Below are positions 39,302 through 47,685 of a stretch of DNA of 55,557 bases, one piece after another. A program made the translations under genes and the position numbers. A model generated the notes under the pieces. That model was not told the origin of the DNA, ran no database searches, and saw nothing but the letters and a program-made list of their open reading frames with translations. The stretch comes from Bacteroidales bacterium. Its GTDB lineage: Bacteria; Bacteroidota; Bacteroidia; Bacteroidales; UBA932. Each line of letters begins with the position of its first letter. Within the stretch, counting starts at the first letter, position 1. Location of the stretch: the NCBI GenBank assembly GCA_017554335.1, contig JAFZIO010000037.1, positions 1-55,557 on the forward strand, written 5' to 3'.

Positions 39302-41827
39302 CTACCTCGCCTTTGCGGCGGCAAAGTAACCCGCTGCGGAGCCAAGTACCAGCAGAATCAAAAGGATGGAGCAGGCGCGGGAGATTGCCTCTCCGCGCGA
39401 ATAGGACTTGGGCTCGAAGCTCATGGTGAGGTGATGCTCACCGGCGGGAAGGTCGATGCAGCGCAGCACGCCTCCTGCCACCGGGCCAAGCTCGTCAGAA
39501 CCTCCGCCGTAAAGCTCAACCGGCAACTCAGTGCCGTCTTCCAGGCGCGCCACCCATCCGGCAGGATAGTAGACCTCGCTGAAAACAGCCAGTCCGCCCT
39601 CGGCGCTGGAGTAGCTGTACTCCAGTTTGTCGGGGGTGTAAACATCGAGAGTAATGTCTCCGGCGGCCTGGTTCTCAAACCAGGCATTGCCTCTGGCGTA
39701 CTTGTATGCCAGAGGCGGATTGTCCTCACCTACAATAATATACCGGCAGTTGAGCGACGCCAGGCTCTCCAGATACGGCAGAAGGTCCTCGGCCTCACCG
39801 ACCGTCGCAGCTCCGGAAATCGCCCTGGAGAGGCGGGAGATGTCGGGAACGATGCGGGCGTCGATGTACTCCTGGTAACGCTGCAGCTTGGCTGGTGAGT
39901 AGCCGCCTATGTTCTTGTGCCAGTAGGACGGGTGCGAGTCGTTGAAAACGTTGACGGTAAGGTCGAGCACACGGTACGACGGATCCTTGTCGGCCAGTAT
40001 CATCTCATCCACCGGGCGCTTGTCGAACTGGCTCTGGAAGGCCTTTGGGCTCACGAAATCGTCCGGCCCGAGGTAGCGCTTGCCTATAAGGAACAGGTCT
40101 GCCAACACCAGCACGCCCACCAGCACCGCTCCGACCATCCTACGGCCGCCAGCGACTTGCGCCCCAGCGCCCCAGACCAATACAAGCGCCGCTGCTGCCA
40201 CCAGCAGCATCGAGCGCAGCGTATCCGCCCACAGGAGGTGGTAGCGGTCGGCGGCAAGAGCGTTCGTCAGAATTTCCGGCTGACCGGCGTCGGCGGCTCC
40301 CGTAAAGCTGCCGAACATGCTCTGAAGGAGCGCCAGAAGGAGCAACAGGCCGAGGGATACGCCCCCGGAAATCAGCACCTTGCGCCTGAGGACCTTGGAT
40401 CCGGAGGCGTCCCGCACGATGCCGTCCAGCATAAGGAAACCCAGCACCGGCAGGGTAAACTGCAGCACCACGAGGGCCATGGAGACCGTCCTGAACTTAT
40501 TGTACAGCGGCACCCAGTCGTAGAACAGCTTGGTGAACCACAGGAAGTGGCTGCCGAGGGCGAGCAGCACCGCCAGCAGCGACGCAATTACCGCCCACCA
40601 GCATTCGCGCCCCTTGAACCAGCAGAGTCCGAGGATGAAGAGAAAGATGGTAACGGCACCCATGTACATTGGTCCGGCGGTGAAGGGCTGGGGACCCCAG
40701 TACGTCGGCAGGTGCTTGCTGACCTGTTTGAGGTTTGTCTGGCCGGCGCGCTTGAGGAGCTGTACGGTCTCGGAGTCCATGCCGAGGGGGCCGGAGGACG
40801 CTCCGCCGTTGTAGTTGGGGATTGCGAGGTTGGGGAGTTCTTCCCAGCCGTAAGACCATGCTGTGGCGTAGTCGATGTCGAGGCCCTTGCGGGCGCCTCC
40901 GTCGTCAGCAGACTTGGCGGTAGTGCCGCCGCGCATGGAGTAGGGTGTATATTCCCAGGTGGGCAGGAGCTTGATGGCGTTGGTGCCTATGCCGGCAAGG
41001 CCGGTGGCCAGCAGAAGCGCCGAGGCCACCCAGAAGCCCTTGAGCGACTGTTTCCGCTTCAGCAGCGACACCAGCAGCACGGCCACATAGATTATTATCA
41101 TTATCGCCAGATAGTACGATATTTGAGGATGGTTGGCTTTGATCTGGAAGCTCAACGCCAGTCCGAATAGCGCGGCCCCCAGAAGTATCGCGGGCCACCG
41201 GAGGGAGGGCTTGTAATCCCGGGAACCGTGTCCACCCTCGGACACGTTAGAGGGAGGGGCCCAGCCGCCAGGCTGGGAGGGATGAGCGCGTAGCGCGAAG
41301 TTCTCCGGGTTGCAAGCCCTCCCTCCGCTGGCTACGCGATACGTGTACACTATGGCGGCCAGAACCCACGGGGCGAAGGCCAGGGCCTGCATCTTGGTGT
41401 TGTGGCCCACCTGGATAATCTGGATGTTGTACGAACAGAAAGTGACCGCAATGGCGCCGAAGGCGGCAATCAGAGGGTTAACGCCGAAGGCCAATAACAG
41501 CAGGAAGGCGCCCAGCAGGGAAATGAACAAATAAGTCGCCGGACGCTTGCCGATAAGCAAGAAGTCGTAAATCTTCTGCGTCCAGTCGCCCTTCGTCGAT
41601 GCCTGGATAGTGGTCGTAGGCATGCCGGAGAACATGGAACCGGTCCATGCGGCCGGATCGCCGGGATGAGCCCTGTCCCACTCCAGCTTTTCGTGCGACA
41701 TGCCCTGCCAGCCGGAGATATCGCTCTGGTTTACAATCTTACCCTCAAGCAACTGAGGCACAAAAGCATAGGACAGCACCAGAAAACCCAGCACTATCCC
41801 CAGACATATCAGCAAATTCTTCTTCAT
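39302..41827 (-). CDS. YfhO-family membrane protein carrying an in-frame palindromic insertion
   Basis: An 841-residue multi-pass protein (about 12-14 helices) of the YfhO family, GT-C-like membrane proteins linked to glycosylation of envelope polymers. Start at 41827 (MKKNLLICLG). Typical blocks are GWQGMSHEKLEWDRAHPG, SMFSGMPTTTI, VGHNTKMQALAFAPWVLAAIVYTYR and LSFQIKANHPQISYYLAI. Residues about 167-209 between the last two are a Gly/Pro-rich stretch (NPENFALRAHPSQPGGWAPP) encoded by a 127-bp palindrome related to the one in trmB. The C-terminal periplasmic part ends in EHHLTMSFEPKSY and a final helix. Confidence 0.88.
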   Translation of the reverse strand: MKKNLLICLGIVLGFLVLSYAFVPQLLEGKIVNQSDISGWQGMSHEKLEWDRAHPGDPAAWTGSMFSGMPTTTIQASTKGDWTQKIYDFLLIGKRPATYLFISLLGAFLLLLAFGVNPLIAAFGAIAVTFCSYNIQIIQVGHNTKMQALAFAPWVLAAIVYTYRVASGGRACNPENFALRAHPSQPGGWAPPSNVSEGGHGSRDYKPSLRWPAILLGAALFGLALSFQIKANHPQISYYLAIMIIIYVAVLLVSLLKRKQSLKGFWVASALLLATGLAGIGTNAIKLLPTWEYTPYSMRGGTTAKSADDGGARKGLDIDYATAWSYGWEELPNLAIPNYNGGASSGPLGMDSETVQLLKRAGQTNLKQVSKHLPTYWGPQPFTAGPMYMGAVTIFLFILGLCWFKGRECWWAVIASLLAVLLALGSHFLWFTKLFYDWVPLYNKFRTVSMALVVLQFTLPVLGFLMLDGIVRDASGSKVLRRKVLISGGVSLGLLLLLALLQSMFGSFTGAADAGQPEILTNALAADRYHLLWADTLRSMLLVAAAALVLVWGAGAQVAGGRRMVGAVLVGVLVLADLFLIGKRYLGPDDFVSPKAFQSQFDKRPVDEMILADKDPSYRVLDLTVNVFNDSHPSYWHKNIGGYSPAKLQRYQEYIDARIVPDISRLSRAISGAATVGEAEDLLPYLESLASLNCRYIIVGEDNPPLAYKYARGNAWFENQAAGDITLDVYTPDKLEYSYSSAEGGLAVFSEVYYPAGWVARLEDGTELPVELYGGGSDELGPVAGGVLRCIDLPAGEHHLTMSFEPKSYSRGEAISRACSILLILLVLGSAAGYFAAAKAR
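41200..41326. repeat. In-frame palindromic element, copy 2 (in YfhO-like gene)
   Basis: Outer arms GGAGGGAGGGCTTG (41200-41213) and its perfect complement (41313-41326) pair over 14 bp and extend inward imperfectly. Inside are CGTGTCC/GGACACG (41227-41246), block GGGAGGGGCCC (41252-41262), a 7-bp stem CCCAGCC/GGCTGGG with loop GCCA, block GGGAGGGATGAGCG (41275-41288) and a CGCG-TAG-CGCG hairpin. Blocks, order and strand match the copy in trmB; stems differ but still pair. It is open in the host frame. Confidence 0.85.
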
Positions 41828-42414
41828 CACTGTAAAAACTGTTCCGCCCAATCCCTGTCGACACGCACCAGGCCCTTCAGGCCTTCGGTAATCGCAGGAT
41901 TGCGGCCCACGATGGCCCGGCAGTCCTCATAAACATTGAATCCCACCGCCAGCATCTGCATCTGGCCGCCCTCGGGATAAGTAAAAATGATATCGTTGTC
42001 CGCACCGTCCACCTTCAGGAACTTCAGGTCCACATCCTTGCCCAGCTCCTGACGGGTGACGAACTTGCAGAATTCCATAGGTACGTCGTCCAGCCCGGCA
42101 TCGAAAATCTTCACCTTCTCTATAAGAGAGCCCACATCCGACACCAGACGGCCGGTAACGCCTTCCAGGCCCTCCACGGCTATGCTCCTGTCTGACAGGC
42201 AGGCCAGCAGATGCTCGTCGCGGTAAATCACGGGCGAGGTAATCAGGCTCTTGAAGCCGCAAGCCGGACAGGTAAAGACAAAAAGCTCCCCGCTAAGCAC
42301 CTTTGCCTTGAGCTCAGGTTCGGCAACGGCATCTATGTGCCTGTAAACCTGCTGCACGGACTCGTTGCCGCAACGGGAGCAGCGCATGGGAACTGAAGTG
42401 AAGACTGAACTCAT
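41827..42414 (-). CDS. CpXC-domain zinc-ribbon protein
   Basis: A 195-residue cytosolic protein. The N-terminal third has two knuckles, MRCSRCGNE and FTCPACGFKS, forming the CpXC domain (one knuckle has Ser in place of Pro), followed by VIYRDEHLLACLSD. The rest is a variable alpha/beta region. The family is of unknown function. It overlaps both neighbours by 1-4 bp, so it is expressed with the glycosyltransferase and the YfhO-like protein. Confidence 0.8.
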   Translation of the reverse strand: MSSVFTSVPMRCSRCGNESVQQVYRHIDAVAEPELKAKVLSGELFVFTCPACGFKSLITSPVIYRDEHLLACLSDRSIAVEGLEGVTGRLVSDVGSLIEKVKIFDAGLDDVPMEFCKFVTRQELGKDVDLKFLKVDGADNDIIFTYPEGGQMQMLAVGFNVYEDCRAIVGRNPAITEGLKGLVRVDRDWAEQFLQ

Positions 42415-43697
42415 AGTATACCGGTCAGTTTTTCGGTCAACGCAATACGTGAATACTTGGAAATGTCGCCTTCCGGAGCGGCGTCGGCGCCAATCAGGTG
42501 GCGCTCCCAGGCACTTTCTATAAAGTTGCGGACAGGCTCCTGACGGCTCCAGTCGTACATTACTCCGGCGCCGGCGTCAGACAAGACGGCAGCGGCCGCC
42601 CCGCCCTCCTGACCTATGCCCAGCACAGGCCTGCGGGCGGCAAGATACTCGAAGATCTTGCCCGGCAGAGCCTTGGCGTACTCCGGCTCCTGCCGCAACG
42701 GAAGCAGCAGTACATTAGCCGAACGCTGCAGCTCAACAGTCTCATGATGAGGCAGATACCCAAGGTTCTCAACGTTTCCTGAGAGCCCCCGGGCAGACAG
42801 CGCTTCCAGAATTTCGGGGTCTGTCTTGCCGGCGAGGCGTATGCACAGCTGGGACTTGAAATTGGCGTCCGAAGCGCACTTGCGTGCCAGAACGTCCCAG
42901 AGGGCCAGCGGGTTGCCGTCGGAGGCGAAGAGGCCGGTATGCGCCAGCACGAACTTGTCTGCAGGCAGCTCGGGCGTCACGGCGGCAAAGTCTTCCTCGT
43001 CGTAGCCGTTGGTAATAAGCACCACGGGCGTCTTGGTTCGCGCCTGGAAGTCGTCGCGCACGGGGGCGGAAACGGCAATCACGGCATCCGCCTCGTCCAG
43101 CACCTTCTGCTCTACACGGCGGTGACGGGCGGCGGTCCAGGGAAGAAGGCCCATATGCTTGAAGTAGTGCATCTCGGTCCACGGATCTCGGAAATCCGCT
43201 ATCCAGCGAATGCCGGTAGAAGCATGCAGCTTCATGCCTATAAGGTGCATGGAGTGCGGCGGGCCGGTGGTTACTATTGCATCTACAGGATTGTCCTTCA
43301 GATACTTGGTCAGATACTTCACCGACGGCCCCACCCAGCCGGCGCGGGGATCCGGGAAGAACAGATTGCCCCTCAGGAACACCGCCAGCTTCTGCTTGAA
43401 GCTCTTTTTCTGCTGGTTCAGGGGGTTCACTCCCTCACCCTTGGAGGCGACGCTCCCGCCGAAAAGCTTCCGGTACAGATTATACGGCTCCACTATCTTG
43501 CGCTTCAGCACCGTAAGGTCCCCTGGCAGCTCTTTCAGCAGACTCTCGTCGACCGCAAGCTGCTCCGGATTCTTGGGAGTATAGATTACCGGCTCCCATC
43601 CGAAACGGCGAAGGTATTTGCTGAACTTGACCCAGCGCTGCACCCCGCTGCCTCCGGTAGGCGGCCAATAATATGTAATTACAAGTACTTTCTTCAT
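42411..43697 (-). CDS. GT4-like glycosyltransferase
   Basis: A 428-residue GT-B glycosyltransferase. Start at 43697 gives MKKVLVITYYWPPTGGSGVQRWVKFSKYL, a typical GT4-type N-terminus. The block NLFFPDPRAGWVGPSVKYL and ADFRDPWTEMHYF fall in the N-terminal domain, and the C-terminal domain has VLAHTGLF, NVENLGYLPHHETVELQRSANVLLLPL and LPGKIFEYLAARRPVLGIG, where the Glu in KIFEY is the donor-binding acidic residue. Cell-envelope or capsular glycan synthesis is likely; substrate unknown. Overlaps the histidine phosphatase gene by 4 bp. Confidence 0.92.
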   Translation of the reverse strand: MKKVLVITYYWPPTGGSGVQRWVKFSKYLRRFGWEPVIYTPKNPEQLAVDESLLKELPGDLTVLKRKIVEPYNLYRKLFGGSVASKGEGVNPLNQQKKSFKQKLAVFLRGNLFFPDPRAGWVGPSVKYLTKYLKDNPVDAIVTTGPPHSMHLIGMKLHASTGIRWIADFRDPWTEMHYFKHMGLLPWTAARHRRVEQKVLDEADAVIAVSAPVRDDFQARTKTPVVLITNGYDEEDFAAVTPELPADKFVLAHTGLFASDGNPLALWDVLARKCASDANFKSQLCIRLAGKTDPEILEALSARGLSGNVENLGYLPHHETVELQRSANVLLLPLRQEPEYAKALPGKIFEYLAARRPVLGIGQEGGAAAAVLSDAGAGVMYDWSRQEPVRNFIESAWERHLIGADAAPEGDISKYSRIALTEKLTGIL

Positions 43698-44968
43698 CGC
43701 CTGAAGCCATCCAGATTCGCTTTCACCACATCCCACTCATAATAAGGCCCGGAGAAGCTCGCCAGCTCGCGCAGCAAGCGCTCCTGTTCCTGATACAGGA
43801 ACTTGACCAGCACGTGCCCCGTCTTGTTGCGGTAGAAAATCATCTGCAGGTTGGAAGCCATGCAGAGCTCGCGCCACTGCCACCAGTTCCTGTCAACCTC
43901 GTCGAACTTGAGCTTTGAGCCGGGGCCTTCGACGCCCAGGTACGCCACAAGCACGTGCAGCGGGTAATCGTGACCGAAGCGAAGGTCCACGGAATAATTC
44001 CCTTCCGCGATGACCTCGTCGGCTTTGGCCACGAAGTCGTCAACAAGAAGGTGGGCCGATGCGAGGCGCTCGCGGCTAATCTCGGCGGCGTCACCGTATT
44101 TGGCAAATGTACGGTGGGCGTCGTAGGAATAATACTGATACAGCAGGTTGAAGTCCATTTCCGGAAGAATATAGTCCTCAACGTCCCAGCAACGGCTTAT
44201 GGTGGCCACGTGCAACAGCGCCTGGTTGAATTTGTTCACGCTCGGAATTATCCTGGCGGCGGCGAGGGAATCCGTAAAGAAGCGGCCAAGGGCAGTACAG
44301 CTGTCCACCTGAAAATCCCAGTTCCGGTGCCTTAGGGTAGCACGCAGATTGTTGACGTCGGGCGTAGCGGTACCGGTATCGCCTATGTACTCCATAATCT
44401 TCTCGCCGGTATCGAAACTCCATTGAGCCTGCGGCACATCGGAAGCCATGGCGGAAGTGAAGGCGGACATGCTCACCAGGCAACGCTGCACCGTGCTGGA
44501 ATTCGCCCGAATCTTAGGCGCACCCCTGAACACCTCAGGATAGCGCTTCACCATCCTGTGCGCTATGCCCTTATGCTCCTCCACGCCTCGCGGCGAAAGG
44601 CGTCCGTCCATGCCGTTCCAGGCCTCGTAAACGAGCTCGGACTCACGCCAGGCGGCACGACCCTTGTCGCTGAGTATGCCGAGGCTGTCGGCCTTGCCGA
44701 AGATGCCGAAAAGCAGCTCATAGCGGTCGCCGGCCCAGGTGTGGCGGCTTCCGTGGCGGCCGTAATGGCTGATATAGAAGGGCTTGTACCCCTTGGGCGC
44801 GGGGGTCTCGGAAAGGTCGCCGTGGCTGTAGGGGATAAGGTTTCCGCCGACACGCATACGGTCTGCCTGCAAGGCTTCGGCAAGATCCTGTACCATGTAA
44901 TCCTGGCCATTCAGTCCCAGGCAGAGCGCAAGTGCTCCGAGTATCGTAATCAATCGTTTCATTTGCAT
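43694..44968 (-). CDS. Exported histidine-acid phosphatase (phytase/MINPP-like)
   Basis: A 424-residue secreted phosphomonoesterase. A signal peptide (ALCLGLNGQ) precedes the catalytic RHGSRH (71-76), whose first His is the phosphorylated nucleophile, and the later FGHD supplies the acid. Additional Arg (KIRANSSTVQRCLVSM) completes the pocket. Bacteroides MINPP-type enzymes act on inositol phosphates; substrate here is not fixed by sequence. It sits between mutS and a glycosyltransferase with ATGA overlaps on both sides. Start may be the first or third codon (44968 or 44962). Confidence 0.88.
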   Translation of the reverse strand: MQMKRLITILGALALCLGLNGQDYMVQDLAEALQADRMRVGGNLIPYSHGDLSETPAPKGYKPFYISHYGRHGSRHTWAGDRYELLFGIFGKADSLGILSDKGRAAWRESELVYEAWNGMDGRLSPRGVEEHKGIAHRMVKRYPEVFRGAPKIRANSSTVQRCLVSMSAFTSAMASDVPQAQWSFDTGEKIMEYIGDTGTATPDVNNLRATLRHRNWDFQVDSCTALGRFFTDSLAAARIIPSVNKFNQALLHVATISRCWDVEDYILPEMDFNLLYQYYSYDAHRTFAKYGDAAEISRERLASAHLLVDDFVAKADEVIAEGNYSVDLRFGHDYPLHVLVAYLGVEGPGSKLKFDEVDRNWWQWRELCMASNLQMIFYRNKTGHVLVKFLYQEQERLLRELASFSGPYYEWDVVKANLDGFRR

Positions 44969-47577
44969 CAGTTCTTGTCGGCCCCGACCTCTTCCCGCAG
45001 CTTGCGCAGCAGGTCGAAGGCCTGAAGGGGAGTCATGTTGTCCAGATTGGCGGCCAGCAGCTGCTCGCGCAGGGAGCTGAGCACCGGGTCGTCCAGCTGG
45101 AAGAAGGAAAGCTGCACGCTGCCGTCTTCCGCGGTGTCTTTGGAGAGAGCGTCGGCATTCTTCTCGCGCCTCTCGAGCTCTCGAAGGGTGCGTTCCGCCG
45201 AACGTATCACCTCCTGCGGCATGCCGGCCATGCGGGCCACGTGGATACCGAAACTGTGGGCCACGCCGCCCCGCTCCAGCTTGCGCAGGAAGATGACGTC
45301 GTGACCCTCCTCCTTCACGGCTATATGCCAGTTGTGCACGCGCGGGAAGTGGTTCTCCATATCGTTCAGCTCGTGGTAGTGGGTGGCGAAGAGGGTCTTG
45401 GCGCCGTGCCCGTGGTCGTGGGTGTATTCTATTAGCGCACGTGCGATGGACATGCCGTCGTAGGTCGACGTACCGCGGCCTATTTCGTCCATCAGCACCA
45501 GCGAGCGCTCGGAGAGGTTGTGCATGATCATGGAGGTCTCCAGCATCTCCACCATGAAGGTGGACTCGCCGCGGGAGATGTTGTCGGTGGCGCCCACGCG
45601 GGTGAAGATTTTGTCGAACAGGCCGATGCGGGCTTCGCGCGCCGGCACGAAGGAGCCCGCCTGCGCCATGAGCACAATGAGGGCGGTCTGGCGCAGCAGA
45701 GCCGACTTACCCGCCATGTTGGGGCCGGTAAGCACCATAATCTGCTCGCGCTTGCTGTCCATGGAGATGTCGTTGGGCACGTATTCCTCGCCCGGGCCCA
45801 TCATGGTCTCGATAACCGGATGCCGGCCCGCCTTGATGTCGAAAGACAGCGACTTGTCCATCACCGGGCGGCAGTAGTTGCGGTCCAGCGCCTGCCGGGC
45901 GAAGCTTTGCAGCACGTCCAGCGTGGCCACCACCAGGCAGTTGGACTGGATATCCTTGATGCGCTTCTGCACATCGGCCACCAGGGCGCCGTAAAGGCCC
46001 GATTCCAGCTCGTAGATGGAGCCCTCGGCCGAAAGTATCTTGCTTTCGTAGTCCTTCAGCTCCTCCGTTATGTAGCGTTCGCAGCCCACCAGGGTCTGCT
46101 TGCGTATCCACTCCGGCGGCACCTGGTCGCGGTAGGTGTTGCGGACCTCGATATAATAGCCGAAAACGTTGTTGTAGCCTATCTTGAGGGAGCTTATGCC
46201 GGTACGCTCGGCCTCCCGGTTCTGCATCTCCAGCAGGTAGTCCTTGCCGCCGCGGGAGATGCTGCGGAGCTCGTCCAGCTGGGCCGACACCCCGGGGGCG
46301 ATAATGTCGCCCTTGCCGAGCTGTGCGGCGGGATTCTCCGCCATCGTTTCGCGTATGCGCTTCAGCAGCGGGTCGGTGTCCTTGATGCCCCTGGCCAGCT
46401 TGTCCAGGGCGGTGATGCCGGTGTCGCTGCACATGTTGCGCAGCGGTGTCATCTGGTCCAGGGAGCGGGCGAGCTGCATCATCTCGCGGGGGTTGATCTT
46501 GCCGGTGGCGGCGCGCGCCGTGATACGGTCAAGGTCGCCTATGTCGGAGATGCGCGCGCGGGCGTCGTCCAGCGCCTCCTCGTTGTCGCAGAAGAACTGC
46601 ACCACGTCGTAGCGGCCGTTCAGCGTGGGAATGTCCAGCACCGGCAGGGAGAGCCACTCGCGCAGCAGGCGGGAGCCCATCGGCGAACTGCAGCGATCGA
46701 GCACGTCCACCAGCGACACGCCTTCGCGGCCGGCGTTGCTCTGGAAAATCTCCAGGTTGCGTATGGTGAAGCGGTCCATCCAGACGAAGCTCCCTTCGTC
46801 GATGCGGCTGATGCTGCATATGTTGCCGAGGCCAACGTGATGCGTCTGCTCGAGGTAGAACACAAGGGCGCCGGCGCTGCAGACGGCCAGCGGATAGCGG
46901 TCTACCGCGAAGCCCTTCAGCGAGCTGACGTTAAGCTGGCGGCAGAGCTTCTCCGTGGCGGCCTCCTGCACGAAGGCCCATTCGTCTATGGCGGAAACGA
47001 AGAAATCGGGATACTTCTCCTTGACGGCTCGGTACACGTCCCGCTGGACCACCAGCTCCTTGGGGCGGAAGCTGTAGAGCAGGGTGGCGATGTAGTCCGT
47101 GCTGCCCTGGGCCACCTTGAAGGTGCCGGTAGAGACGTCCAGGAAGGCCGCTCCGCACTCGGGACCGTCGAACAAAAGGCCGGCGAGCCAGTTGTGCTCG
47201 CGGCTCTCCAGCATGGTCTCGCCGAAAGCCACGCCGGGGGTGAGGATTTCCGTCACACCCCTCTTGACGAGCTTGGTTTTCACCAGCTTGGGGTCTTCCA
47301 GCTGGTCGCAGATGGCCACCTTGTAGCCGGCGCGTACCAGCTTGGGCAGGTAGGTATCTATGGCGTGATGAGGGAAGCCGGCCATCTCTGTATCTCCCTT
47401 CTCGCCGTTGGAGCGGCGGGTGAGTACCATGCCGAGGACCTTGCTCAGGGTCACGGCATCGTCGGAATAACACTCATAAAAATCGCCAACCCGGTACAGC
47501 AGAAGGGCTTCCGGGTTTTGTGCCTTTATGGAAAAGTACTGCTTCAGCAGCGGAGTATCTTCCGAAGATTTCGCCAT
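44968..47577 (-). CDS. mutS: DNA mismatch repair protein MutS
   Basis: Mismatch sensor ATPase. Start at 47577 (MAKSSEDTPLLKQYFS) is chosen because earlier codons run into the promoter; 869 residues is normal. The mismatch-reading Phe-x-Glu-type motif is in VGDFYECYSDDAV, the Walker A in LTGPNMAGKSALLRQ (about 615-630), Walker B in SLVLMDEIGRGTSTYDG and the family signature ATHYHELNDME. It heads a run of ten genes with stop/start overlaps. Confidence 0.96.
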   Translation of the reverse strand: MAKSSEDTPLLKQYFSIKAQNPEALLLYRVGDFYECYSDDAVTLSKVLGMVLTRRSNGEKGDTEMAGFPHHAIDTYLPKLVRAGYKVAICDQLEDPKLVKTKLVKRGVTEILTPGVAFGETMLESREHNWLAGLLFDGPECGAAFLDVSTGTFKVAQGSTDYIATLLYSFRPKELVVQRDVYRAVKEKYPDFFVSAIDEWAFVQEAATEKLCRQLNVSSLKGFAVDRYPLAVCSAGALVFYLEQTHHVGLGNICSISRIDEGSFVWMDRFTIRNLEIFQSNAGREGVSLVDVLDRCSSPMGSRLLREWLSLPVLDIPTLNGRYDVVQFFCDNEEALDDARARISDIGDLDRITARAATGKINPREMMQLARSLDQMTPLRNMCSDTGITALDKLARGIKDTDPLLKRIRETMAENPAAQLGKGDIIAPGVSAQLDELRSISRGGKDYLLEMQNREAERTGISSLKIGYNNVFGYYIEVRNTYRDQVPPEWIRKQTLVGCERYITEELKDYESKILSAEGSIYELESGLYGALVADVQKRIKDIQSNCLVVATLDVLQSFARQALDRNYCRPVMDKSLSFDIKAGRHPVIETMMGPGEEYVPNDISMDSKREQIMVLTGPNMAGKSALLRQTALIVLMAQAGSFVPAREARIGLFDKIFTRVGATDNISRGESTFMVEMLETSMIMHNLSERSLVLMDEIGRGTSTYDGMSIARALIEYTHDHGHGAKTLFATHYHELNDMENHFPRVHNWHIAVKEEGHDVIFLRKLERGGVAHSFGIHVARMAGMPQEVIRSAERTLRELERREKNADALSKDTAEDGSVQLSFFQLDDPVLSSLREQLLAANLDNMTPLQAFDLLRKLREEVGADKN

Positions 47578-47602
47578 TTGGAATAGATTTCTTTCAGAAA
47601 TC

Positions 47603-47610
47603 CAAAGATA
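47603..47610 (-). promoter_or_regulatory. -7 box upstream of mutS
   Basis: TATCTTTG on the minus strand fits TAnnTTTG, 25 bp before the mutS ATG at 47577. This supports the start chosen for mutS, since a start at 47670 would lie upstream of the promoter. Confidence 0.5.
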
Positions 47611-47623
47611 ACGTTTTTTTTCA

Positions 47624-47631
47624 TAACTTTG
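47624..47631 (+). promoter_or_regulatory. -7 box upstream of the SusC-like gene
   Basis: TAACTTTG on the plus strand fits TAnnTTTG, 54 bp before the ATG at 47686. It is back to back with the mutS box at 47603-47610. Confidence 0.45.
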
Positions 47632-47685
47632 GTGGTTGAATAATTCGCCTAAAACTTTATAACTATTCAATCTTAACCATCATTC

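Noticed and set aside
45520-47586. A 688-codon plus-strand open frame opposite mutS
   Set aside because: Antisense shadow of mutS; composition is His/Val/Gly-rich without domains.
47578-47670. Longer MutS start at 47670
   Set aside because: It would begin upstream of the promoter box at 47603-47610 and adds residues not seen in MutS N-termini.
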